From: Uloborus plumipes
Taxonomy: Eukaryota; Arthropoda; Arachnida; Araneae; Uloboridae
Reading direction: 5' to 3'
Assembly (NCBI GenBank): GCA_038373865.1
Contig: JAXGGA010002840.1
Coordinates: 49,581 to 113,580 of the forward strand
DNA length: 64,000 nucleotides
The translations under genes and the position numbers were made by a program. Below, piece after piece: positions 30,441 through 41,047 of the stretch. Position 1 is the stretch's first letter. Each line of letters begins with the position of its first letter. The notes under the pieces were generated by a model that saw nothing but the letters and a program-made list of their open reading frames with translations, was not told the DNA's origin and did not search any database.

Positions 30441-30882
30441 AGAAAATGTTTTGAGCCTCTGATGCTAAGCAGCCTTTCTTATGATAGCTTCTTAGCCATC
30501 AGAAGCTAACAACTTAGCAACATTGCATGTTTTGAGAAAAGGGTTACATGTATGCAATATTTTTGCAATTTTGTGCTTTAATAATGGTGAACTCTATCAC
30601 TTATTAAAACTAAAGACACTAAACATTTTATTTAGCAATACAAAATCAATATGTAATTCTAGCAAAATAAGATTCAAAAAGTACTCTTGGCAGAGCTGTA
30701 AACATTGCAAAAGCAACTAGGACACAGTGCAAAGACAAAATTCCACCATCAGCTGAGAATTTAATACGAATATCAAACAAAATGATGAGTTAACAAAAAA
30801 GTAATCATAATACCAAAAATTACTAACATTATGCAACTAAAAATTCAGGGAATGGCCATGAAATCAAAATTAGCAATTGGAT

Positions 30883-31080
30883 GCACTGTTAAAAATGAAG
30901 GTTGCAATCGGCACTTTAAGGGTGAAAAAGTTGTAACATCAGCGGCACCCCCTCAAGGGTGCTACTTGGCTCCCTTGGCACCTTTAAAGGTGCCAAGGGA
31001 GCCAAGTGGCACCCTTCAGGGGATGCCGCTGATGTTACAAAAAAAAGGTGCCGATTGCAACCTTCAGTTTTAACAGTGTA
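30883..31080. mobile_element. 198 bp foldback MITE, ACACTGTTAAAACT family
   Basis: GCACTGTTAAAAATGAAGG at the left is mirrored by ACACTGTTAAAACTGAAGG on the opposite strand. The centre is a strong hairpin of TGGCTCCCTTGGCACCTTT and its complement, so the element is nearly palindromic throughout. Confidence 0.8.
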
Positions 31081-33158
31081 TTTGATTCAGATGAAACTTT
31101 TTCAGAATTTTTTAAAAAATATTTCCCGTTCTCAAATGACCATATAATTTTGTATTTAGGTAAAATACGTCACCAAGAGCCTCCTGGTGGCGATAACTCA
31201 ATTGTTTTAAAAAGTGCAGATACGACTTCTGTGCTTAGCACGGCAGTATTGGTCTTAGTCAGCATACTAACTTCGAAATTCGAGAATTTTCATGATCAGA
31301 ATACTTCCTTGTATGTATTAGATATAGAAGGAAGTAAAATTGGTTTACCAAAAATAATTTAGGTATTATACGATCAAACTGCTGTACTTCCATCAGCGGA
31401 GTCCAATCTTACTGAAAGTTTGATGAAATAATCTAATAGCTAGTTAAAAGGACTGTCACTTTAAAAATGATAGAAAATACGGGATTAAATTCAGATGAAA
31501 AAATATACATAACTCACCCTTGTTTATAAAGAAAATATATTGATACTGTCTTGTCAAGAGATCAAAAATGTGTTGTTGGAAACTTTTAAACTAGTTCTCA
31601 TCAGTTTTCCCTTTACTAATGAATCCATGAAAAGTTAGTAAAGCACAGTGGTCTAAATTCTTTTAAAAAAACAGAGGAAAAAAATATTTTACTTCATCCA
31701 TTTTATACCCCCCCCCCTTTTAAAGCTGTCACATGTATTTATCGTATCTGGGGGGTGGCACCCGAAATGTGTTTAAAACTTTTTGAAAAATACAAATATG
31801 TTATCTTTCTGAAATTTCGCACAATATTTAAAAGTTATTTTTAATCAATCAAATTTTGTAGCATCGCTTGGGGGAAGTGTGGGGGGGGGGCGTTTGCACC
31901 GGGGGACGCCCTTACATGGGTGACTTTCAAAATGTATCATAAAGCTTCTGAAAACTACCAATATTCCCTTTCTGAAATTTCCACCAAATTTTTCCAGTTT
32001 CGTATAATCTGTGCAACCCACTCTGGGGGGTCGTTTGTACCGCGTGATACCCTTAGGAGAGTGATTTCCATAATATATTAAACAATTTTGAAAAACATAA
32101 ATGTATTGTTTGTAAAATTTCACCTAATATTTAAATTATGCATAATTTAACAAACTCTGTAGTATCACTTCGGAGGAGGGGAGTTGTAGTTCGCACTGAG
32201 TCACTTTGCTGGTATGACTCCCAAATAATTTTGAGAGTTTGTAAAAAATTTCACTTGTTCAGTTATGATTTATATGTCTATTTACAATGACATGTAACTA
32301 GTACAATTTTGAATTCCTTGCTACTTGCAAAGTTTCAATAAATTTCACCTCTAATTAAGTGTAAACTAGGAATTGACCTAAAAGCTAGGATGTTACACTT
32401 CCGTCACCAAATTTCTGAATATGTACATGATTTCTATGAAAGAATGTAATACATTTTTTTACGATCAACTATTTTTATGTGTTTGTGCTTGTCAGTGGAT
32501 TAGTAGATGATCAAAAGCCGTTCCAAAAGTCGGTGTTAGCAAGTGAAAATGCATTGTCTTTTTTCCTCCTTCGCTTTTTCTCTGTCGATTCATGTCAGCA
32601 ATGTATTAACCCAAAAGATTTATTTATCGTTTCTTGAAAATTTTTACAATTCCTTAAAAAACTTTGCCTATTTTTTCTGGATAATTTTTGTCCCAAATAC
32701 CCCTTAAAAGGTCTCAGATTACAGAATATCATACATATAGTTCAAAATTTCCAATACATATTATGCACGTATTTCAAATACATATATTTCAAAAAAAAAA
32801 AAATCCGGACCCCCTCGCTTTTCTCTAAGCACAAATATGCGTCTCATTCCAGTTTTTCGAGGAAGCTTTTATATATATGTCACTTAATATAATTTCGCTG
32901 ACGTAGAATTTCATTTTCAAGTCACTGATTTTGCACTTAAAATAAATTTACATTTTCTTTATGATATAAATTTTAATAAGTGTCTTATGGATGTTGCATG
33001 GATTTCGTTTTTTACGAAAACTTTACATTTTCTTTTTTCTTTACTTTATTTATTTATTTATTTATTTATTTATTTTTTTTTTTTTTTTGCGGTTGATGTC
33101 TTTTTTTTGTAGTGGGGGGGGTGTCACTACTAATTACGGTCCCTTGCTAGCTACGCCG

Positions 33159-33212
<54 letters not shown>

Positions 33213-33513
33213 CATAACATAATATATATGTATATATATATAACAACTAATAATGACACATGAAAAAAAAAAAGCTATTTTGAAAAATATTACATATTTT
33301 TTAATATTTCATTGCTTAAGGCATATGTTTCCAACTTGAAAGTTAAAATTCCTACTTATTAGACTTTTATATGTTAAATGCTCTGCTCTTTTGGCATATT
33401 TTTATGTGTTTTTTGATGTCACATGAAAAGCGTAATTTTAGGGTTTACTTGTTATTTTCAGCAATCTTTTAGCATCGACTTTCCGGTTGCGATATTTCTT
33501 CTTATTTTCGAAG
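31081..33513. other. Non-coding DNA with repeated G/C-run phrases and a (TA)n tract
   Basis: No gene is supported. About 31690-32200 contains three similar ~150-base phrases (G-run, then CGTTTGCACCG- or CGTTTGTACCGC-like, then TTTGAAAA, then TTTCTGAAATTTC), a degenerate tandem arrangement. A TTTA repeat at 33040-33075 and (TA)n at 33161-33240 follow a GCTACGCCGC repeat end. Confidence 0.4.
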
Positions 33514-33690
33514 TACAGTGTTAAAACTACGGGTACCGCAGGGGTACCAATAAGAAAGCTGGGGTTAAAGCAAGCTGCCACTGGATAACATAGCGAATTT
33601 GAAATGCTCTTACCGTACTAAAAGGCCTCTCAGAGGGTGCTTAATGCAAACTCTGGAACGCCATCGGCACCCTTTAGGCTTGCTCATGCT
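33514..33690. repeat. Decayed member of the ACACTGTTAAAACT MITE family
   Basis: Only the left end TACAGTGTTAAAACTACGGG is clear; the right end is not recognisable. The interior has GGGTGC and GGCACCC phrases like those of its relatives. Confidence 0.4.
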
Positions 33691-33699
33691 CAGTGAGAC

Positions 33700-33911
33700 A
33701 CCTCGCAGTGCCAAGAGGCATCTCTGATCGCCTGCGCCTGCGCATTGCGACTAAAGGGTCTCATCATCATCATCAACTATTTGAATGGCGGACATCTTGT
33801 TTACGTCGACACGACAGAATTCTCTTTAGAGTGTTTTCAGTCTTGGATTTCATCTTGAATTTATTACAAAAATGGATTAATTCCTCATTTTAATCTTCGA
33901 ATTCTCACGTA
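33700..33911 (+). promoter_or_regulatory. Promoter-like segment with first-exon donor
   Basis: A GC/CpG-richer island holds CCTGCGCCTGCGCATTGCG, which resembles an NRF-1 site. ATGGCGGACATCTTGT, about 45 bases later, resembles YY1-type initiator elements. A consensus splice donor GTAAGT at 33909-33914 would end a first exon. The downstream partner is unknown; the exons at 39.4-46.0 kb are one possibility. Motif matches are by eye. Confidence 0.4.
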
Positions 33912-34488
33912 AGTACATGCATTTAATCATGGTTCTAAAGATTTCCCAACATATTTACAATCATTTCAAAAAACACAGAAACGTATCTCTGCGCAGCGAT
34001 TCTCTTTTGTTGCTGCGTAGACACCAGCTAGCAAGCAGCAGAACGAAGGGGAAAAGGTTTGAAAAAAAAAAAAACCTCTGCCTGACGCTTTCTTTCGAAT
34101 TTGTTTTATATTTTTTATTTTAATGCCATGATTTGCATTTCGTGCTTTCGTTAATATCTTTCGTTGGCGTTGTTGGTTATTGATAACGAATGCTGTGTTT
34201 GTTATTGCCAGAGCTTACCTTTTTTTTTGTTCCTTCAATTGAAATGAATAGATCGTTAATTAAACACCCCTATCTTTTACTCCATAAGGATATTCAATTT
34301 GTCGAACTATACAAACATACGTATTAATATGTTACTCTTGATTAAAATTTTAGAAGGTAATGAAACGATTCAATTTTTTACTGATCGTATAGTACAACTG
34401 AACATTTTTGATTGTTCTTGAAAGGGATCCATAAAATACCTTCCCTCTTCCTTTTCAGTACAAATAATGCTGTAGTAAATGTCAATTG

Positions 34489-35279
34489 TAGGGATGCACC
34501 GATTAATCGGCCATAATTGACCACTTTGCCGATTATTAATAATCGGCAAAATCGGGCCGATTAATCTGCTGAAAAATATTTTTTAGATATTATTCTTTAA
34601 AGTATACATTCACTAGGAAACTATGATCAAAAATAAAATATTAACAGTAATATAATCCTTACAGTTGATACAAAGTTTTTTTTTAATGAATTCTCCTACT
34701 TTGAATAAATATACATAGACAATGATGCTGCATTTTTCATGTGGCGATAGTTTTCTCCTTAGTACAGTGCTTTCAGATAACCTCTAATTTTCAAAGAATA
34801 AAAGTATTGAATTAAATTGCTACTGATTACTAAAATATACGAATTAAAAGTACTCCTAAATTGGAGTGTTCACCACACACTCCATCACCCTCCTTTTTTT
34901 TATAAATTTTTATTTCCAATTAACATAACTAACAATGGAAGTTAAAAATAAAAGTTAAAGTTTACGACTGCTTTTTTCTTACAAGTAACTAACAATGTGT
35001 GAAAATATTATTGACACTAATATGAAAATTGGTTCTAAGAAATTTGATGAAATATTGAAATTATTTTTTTTGTGAAAACTAGGAAAATGGAAAAAAATCT
35101 TCTCCCAGAAATAAATTACTTACTATTTCTAAACTTGGAATTGTATAACAGATAAAAAACAGTGACGGTTAAAGAAAAAATAATTATCCTTATCATTAAT
35201 CGGCTCAGCCGATTAATCGGCCGATTATCAACAGCCGATTAATCGGTAATCAGCCAATTTGCTTATCGGTGCATCCCTA
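34489..35279. mobile_element. 791 bp hAT MITE with perfect 8 bp TSD
   Basis: The ends TAGGGATGCACCGAT and its mirror (TAGGGATGCACCGATAA) are flanked by direct GTCAATTG repeats at 34481-34488 and 35280-35287. Subterminal regions carry many copies of GATTAATCGGC, in both orientations, likely transposase-binding repeats. The interior is AT-rich and non-coding. Confidence 0.9.
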
Positions 35280-35368
35280 GTCAATTGCATTTTGAAACTA
35301 CTAAGTTGAATCCAAGTCATTAATTCTTTTAAAATATGTTGGAAACGCTGAACTGTGAGAAAATGCCT

Positions 35369-35634
35369 GTAATTGGATGGTGTTATGCAAAAAGGAGTTA
35401 ACCCACAAAACATAAAAAAATGAGTTGTCCAAGTGTGATGGTAAAATATGTTGCTTTCTACATTAAGCAAAAATATTTAAGCCCTATCAGCATTTCATGG
35501 TAACATATCATTGGTATATTGATATAGAGCTCCATGCTTTTTGCCAGAGTTTGTTGACTTTAAAGCCCACTATCTCAAAATCAGGTTTTTGTGGGTTAAC
35601 TCCTTTTTGCATAACACCATCCAATTATAAGTTC
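35369..35634. repeat. Foldback repeat with ~38 bp arms
   Basis: AATTGGATGGTGTTATGCAA and the following AAAGGAGTTAACCCAC (about 35372-35409) recur as an exact reverse complement near 35590-35628. About 180 bases separate the arms. No target duplication was identified. Confidence 0.75.
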
Positions 35635-35756
35635 GATCATTTTCAAATCGGAATTCAAGGGGAAAATTTCCCAAGACTTTGTGAATAAAAATAATAAATA
35701 AAAGTAAACACAATTGAAAGACAAAAACGAACACAGCACAAGCACTGGGGGATCTG

Positions 35757-35946
35757 CAATAGAGAACAGTGAGGGTGCCATTATGCTCTCCTATACGGTT
35801 CCAACCGCGGTGCTTGCTGAATTGAGGGTGCCAGTTTCTCACCCAAGCCAAGGGTCAAACCTCGGCTCTTTACATGGTGCCGCTGGTGCTACAAACGTTT
35901 CACCCCCGGAAAGGTGCCAATCGCAACCGGCAGTTTTAACAGTGTA
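35757..35946. repeat. Member of the ACACTGTTAAAACT MITE family
   Basis: The right end is clear on the opposite strand (ACACTGTTAAAACTGCCGG, then GATTGGCACCTTTCC). The left end near 35757 is decayed, with only GTGAGGGTGCC matching. Confidence 0.5.
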
Positions 35947-36374
35947 CATTAGGGTGGTCACAAAAATTAGTTTTCGAATTTCTTTTGCGGCACCCCCCTA
36001 AAATGTGCCAATGGGCTAGAAAATGAGATTTGCAAAGTTTTAGCTTCATCGGATAATATTAACACGTGCCGCAAAGAGGGTAAAGTTAAGAAAAACAGCG
36101 ATTTTTAGCCAAAAATTGTAGTTTTTCCTCTGTAAAACCAAAGCTATTCATCTTAGACACTTTATTTTGGTCTCATTTTGTAGGAAATTTCATTCTCGTT
36201 AAGTGCTATCCCATTCATTTTTGTTATCATGTCCAAAGTATTTATTTGGCATTTTTCAGGTTAAATCGTACACTCTCAGAAAAGTCGGGTCAATATACAG
36301 TACATTTTCCTTCATTTTTTGACGAAAAATTTCTGTTTCCTTCAAAACGGAAACTTTCGCTCTTTGCTACCGAT

Positions 36375-36504
36375 TCTCAATTCACGCATGCGCAGTTGAC
36401 CTCGACATTCTTCGGCAGCCGGCGGGCGCGGCGCCAAGCAAGGCAAGACCAAGTAAGCTGACAACGGCTTTGTTGTGAAAGGAAAACATCATAATGAGAT
36501 ATGA
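36375..36504 (+). promoter_or_regulatory. Promoter-like segment and possible first exon
   Basis: CACGCATGCGCAGTTG near 36382 is an almost perfect NRF-1 site, followed by a GC-rich stretch (GCCGGCGGGCGCGGCGCC) unlike its AT-rich surroundings. Two donor-like sites follow: GTAAGC at 36453 and a perfect GTAAGT at 36505. The ATG at 36494, just before the second donor, is not in frame with the start in the next candidate exon (39361). Either it is a short upstream frame or the first donor is used. Confidence 0.5.
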
Positions 36505-39358
36505 GTAAGTACTTAATTTCAGAATTGTATTCTAAAAACTATGTAATCGTTCAAACTTGAAAACAGCTTTTAATGGCAGCTTGAAAAAAATATTAATTCA
36601 TGGAATGTTCAGTCTCTGTATTCTGCGAATGGGTAATAGGCGCCATGTTTGAATCTAAATTCCAAACGAAAATTCTTATTTATATCAGCGGTAACTTATC
36701 AGGCCGAATGGAAATGTTCAAAAGCCTACCTCGATTTGTAAATACTAAAGTATGTTTAATAATTTAACCTAAATAATTGTTTTGAAAGTCATATTGTGGT
36801 TTAGAACGCGTTGAACTTTCGAAGTAAATAAATAAAAATGCTGATTCTTACTCATTCGTGGAATTAAAACGACAATCATATGTCTCAGAAACAAACATTT
36901 CCGTATTTTATTGGTACGCATTCAGTTGTTATTTTGGTATGTGTATGCAAAAAATGTAAAATATTTTGTTTTCTTTAAGTTAGCTTTGTTGGAAAATGAT
37001 TGTGCAAATTCGTATGCTAGTCTATTCAGATACACAACCCTGACCTGCCAAAGAACAAATGTTTCACTTGAAATAATTTGTAAAATGAACCTTTTGAAAG
37101 AATTTTTCTGTATGTTATAAAATTGAACAATTGGTATCACTTAATTTTGTTTTTTGAATTTCGAATTCAATGCAGAATCTTCTTTTCAAAACTAATTTTT
37201 TAGACTTCATGAAAATAAAGAGCTGATAAAATGAATCACATTGTATTGTTTGCAACTAAGAGAAACAAAAAAAAGTTTCTTTTTTTCTATATTTTTAATG
37301 AGGGAGAGAATAAAAATAATCCCTTTTTGGAATACTTTCATCAGCAAGAAGCCATCAACACTGAATAACATTGCCTCAATTGCAATAATCATTTTCAAGT
37401 TATGAAAGTGCAGTTGGATATTAAACTGGATATAAGTTTAAAAAATAAGAGTTAAATTAAATTAAATTTTCTCCTCTTTGGTTTCAAAACTTTGTTTCAG
37501 AAACTTATGGTGCAAACACAAACATGCATGTATTAAAAACTTAAATTAAGGATTATGTCTGTGCAATCCATCAATACTAAAGAGGTAATTAGATAGCGAT
37601 ACATTATAGCTAGGAAGTTATATAATGTTTTAAATAAAAATTGATATGTAGGTGAAAAGAAAAATAAAATGTATTACAATTTTAGAAGATCCAGTTGAGA
37701 CGACTATTCCACTGTTACAATACATATTATTTGTCGAAATTTAAGACTGCGATATTTCTTCCTTTTACTCCATATTTTCCTCTTGTTCCAAAAAAGAATA
37801 AATGTTATCAAGGTTAAGCTTTTGACTTATCAGAGCCCTATTAAAAAGAAACCTCTGTGCTCTACTTATAATGACAAGAATGTAAATTTAAAGCTTAGCT
37901 CTTTTGGTTTGTTCAAGTTTGAATTTTATTCAATGTATGTTTTCCGTTTTGGTTGAGTAGCTTAAGCAAACTCAACCATAACTTCATGTGGTATCCTAAA
38001 GTAAATATTAAATTTAAAGAGAAAAATCAAGTAGTCTATATATTTTAAATTCTAACAACTGTTTCAATTAAAAAATATAGTAATACAGGTATTTACTGTT
38101 TTTACATTAGATTGGCTTCCGATTCATAATTGTTAAATTTGATAACTTCTAAGAAAAATATTTGTGCTGATGTGTGAAGTAATATTTTACTTGTATTTGT
38201 TAGATTATGATTAAGGTGACCAGACATCCCACTTCTGGTGAGACAGTCCTACTTTTTGGCTCATTGTCCCCGTGCTTAAATTAAAAGTCCCGTTTTCCAG
38301 TTAATGTTTCGTTAAACGGGCGAAACATGAAACTAGATTTGTTCAACAATTTTTTTGGTATTTATTGTCAAACAAGTTCATGATGTCACGAAAAAAGTTG
38401 AACGTGCGAAAAAAATGTAGAATTGGTTTCAGTTTGTTAGTAACAACTGCATGGAAGGAAGTAAAATTTATTTATTCGACAAATGAAATTTGAACTTCAG
38501 AAAAAACACGTTTTTCAACAGAAACTGGAAAGTTTTCTAGAACAAAGATGAATTTACTTAATCATGCATAAAATTTAGATTTTTTTAATTGGCATTAAAA
38601 GGTTCAAATAAAATTAGCTTCAACAGTTGTGTTTATTAAAAATTTGTTGACTGAAATTCTATATAATGAACAACACTATTATTTTGAAACTTAAGTTCTT
38701 TAGTGGTACATCTGAATTATTACTCTTTGTTTAAAATTTTCTGGCTCCCCAGCCCCTTATTTTGCTTGAAAAATCTGGTCACGTTAATTATAATTTATAC
38801 ATAATAATTTTTCATTAATTTAAAAATACAGTCAAATCGAGTTATTGGTGGTTTTAATTATAATAAGTTTTTACAGCCTTTTCAAGAGGTTGGGACTCAA
38901 TGACAACTTAGAAATATTTGAGTGATAAGGTTTTAAGTTATCGAGACTCGACTATATTTTTACTGAATAGATATTGCAGTAAAATTATAATTTAATTGAA
39001 TTACGTAATGATTGTAAAGCATATTGTACCATAGCTACAATTTTACGTTTGAAGAGGATTTTCATTTTGTCCAATTTCTTCTGGCTTACCGGTCTTTCAA
39101 AAAATCGATAAAATAGTGACCCTGATTCTATCTCCCTTAAAAGTCTGTTGTTATGTAAACTAGTGATTCAACATGCATGCTTCTATATATGTTTATCTCT
39201 TTTCAGACTAAAAAGTTAGAATAGATGATCAAGTTCAAGGAGCTGAAAGATATTTTGTTCACATTTTAACATAAGAAAGTGATTTTAATATGCTTTTTTC
39301 TATATTTTGAGAATCTAAAAATTCAATGATCCTGTACTATTCTTTTTTAAAGCATTAG
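36505..39358. other. Probable long intron with hAT-like MITEs
   Basis: AT-rich DNA with no convincing frame. 38211-38787 is bounded by TTAAGGTGACCAGA and, inverted, TTAACGTGACCAGA, a hAT-like MITE of 577 bp. 39050-39122 matches the right end of the hAT element at 16803-16893 (ATTTTGTCCA, then CTTCTGGC, then GTGACCCTG), a solo end. Confidence 0.45.
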
Positions 39359-39433
39359 AAATGGATATGTTGTTTGGGATCTGTCCTGATAACCTCTTGT
39401 CTGTGACACTTGAATTGCTTGAACTGAGTTCAG
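39359..39433 (+). CDS. Predicted first coding exon of a small unidentified host gene
   Basis: An acceptor-like TTCTTTTTTAAAGCATTAG precedes the exon and a GTAACT donor follows at 39434. The ATG at 39361 (context GAAATGG) opens a 24-codon frame reading MDMLFGICPDNLLSVTLELL and ending with one base over (phase 1). Neither other frame is open. Phase and splice sites fit the 40524 exon. The 5' untranslated exon could come from the promoter-like segments at 33.7 or 36.4 kb. No known family is recognised. Confidence 0.5.
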
Positions 39434-40200
39434 GTAACTTAAGTGTACAAACTTTTAAGCCAAAACTATTTTATCATATTATTCTATTGAATGTATCACA
39501 ATTTATTTAAACTGTCTCTTAGCAGGCACAATATATATAACAAGCGGCTATTTTGTGCTAATTCCTTAATGTCTAATTTTAAGATCAAAATCATTTCGAG
39601 ATATCAAAAGTATTATTTTTTTAAGTTTAAAATAATTGAAGGTTTATTAAGAAATCTGTCATTTTCCTAGATAAGTTATTATCAAACTATACTCTTATCA
39701 AAGAGTAGTTTGGTAGCTGCATGTGAATAATGTTTATTACTTTCAGGGACAAGTCCTTTTTACTGAAACTATGTCTGCACAGAATGTTTGTTTGACATTC
39801 TTTATACTGCCTGTCCGGCAAACATACCGAATATTTAGATTGGCTGAATACTTTAATATTTGGCTACCAAATAGTTTTTAAATTAAAAAATTCAACAGTT
39901 GGTAAATAACTCTTTATACAATGAATGAAATTTGTAGTATTGTATCAACTAATTTTAATAGAGCACAAGGAAGAATGTTGATGTGCCAATCTTTCCATTG
40001 CTCCAGAAAATCACAGTTGAAAATTCATAATTTTCTTCATTGCATAGTAAACTTTTGCAATTTTAACTGATTATTTAGTATTTGGCAGAATTTGGTTTTC
40101 GGAGCATACTTAATACCATCTTAAAAATTTCTACACTGACTAGAAGGTAAAATCTGTCTTTTTCTATATGTTAAATTTATCGTTAGCAATTGTATAATCT

Positions 40201-40327
40201 CCAGAGACGACAGTTTTGCCCTTGTTATGGACTCGCCAGTCTGGAATACTGAAAAAATCTAGCTAAAGGAATATGTCCTCTCATTGCCTGATAAGTCCAT
40301 AACACTGGCTAAACTGCAGTCTCTGGT
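40201..40327. repeat. 127 bp foldback element with ~39 bp arms
   Basis: CCAGAGACGACAGTTTTGCC followed by CTTGTTATGGACT is mirrored by CCAGAGACTGCAGTTTAGCC plus AGTGTTATGGACT on the opposite strand. It lies in the intron between the 39.4 and 40.5 kb exons. Confidence 0.8.
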
Positions 40328-40523
40328 TGTCATAACTGTGCTGTCAGTATATTGCATGTAATTCTCCCTCTGCCCTGGCTAAAATGTAGTTACTTACTAC
40401 TTATTCATTATCTTTGCTCTATGAGAATTCTATATCAGAAGTAACTGCTGGAATCTATGCAGTTATAGATGTAAATAAAATGAAGTCCCACGCTTTGTAA
40501 TGAATTTATAAACTATGTTTCAG

Positions 40524-40564
40524 GATTTTCCTGCACTGATGATGTGGAGAATGAGTGTATTGCT
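40524..40564 (+). CDS. Predicted second coding exon of the same gene (alternative poison-exon form)
   Basis: Acceptor TATGTTTCAG lies at 40523. Entered in phase 1, the frame reads FSCTDDVENECIA and reaches a GTGAGA donor at 40565 in phase 0, which fits the exon at 45685. A second, stronger donor (GTAAGT at 40590) gives a 66-base version that contains an in-frame TGA at 40580-40582; use of that donor would truncate the protein. A further possible 28-base exon (41020-41047, TTTTAG acceptor, GTAAGA donor) is also phase-compatible with the first coding exon. Confidence 0.4.
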
Positions 40565-41047
40565 GTGAGACATATCTTCTGAATTTTTAGTAAGTGTTTA
40601 AAGATAAATTTGTAGTTCATGTTATTTATATTATTCTATTCATATTGCTATTGTCTAAATGCGTGTCACTTTGAATGGAATGAGGAATCTGTACATGTAG
40701 ATATATTTGTCTTTGGCGAGCGAGTCTTGCAAAAACAAGGCCTAGAAACAAGAAACTTAGTATGCATATGTAGTTTTTATCTGATAATGTACACGTAATC
40801 GTTCTTTGTTCGATAAACTAATTAGAAAAAAAGTAATATAATGTTGTATGTGATTTTTAGTACTTTTTATCCAATAGAGCCTGAACTCAATTTTACTGGA
40901 TTTCTAATTGTTAAGTATCTGTAACAATAAAATTTTCCCGAAGATGTTAACTCAGAATTAAACATAAATATTATCGATTCAGCTATGTTAAAGTAGTCTA
41001 AAGATTTTAACTCTTTTAGAGACAATTATAGAGCTAGATAGTCCCAA

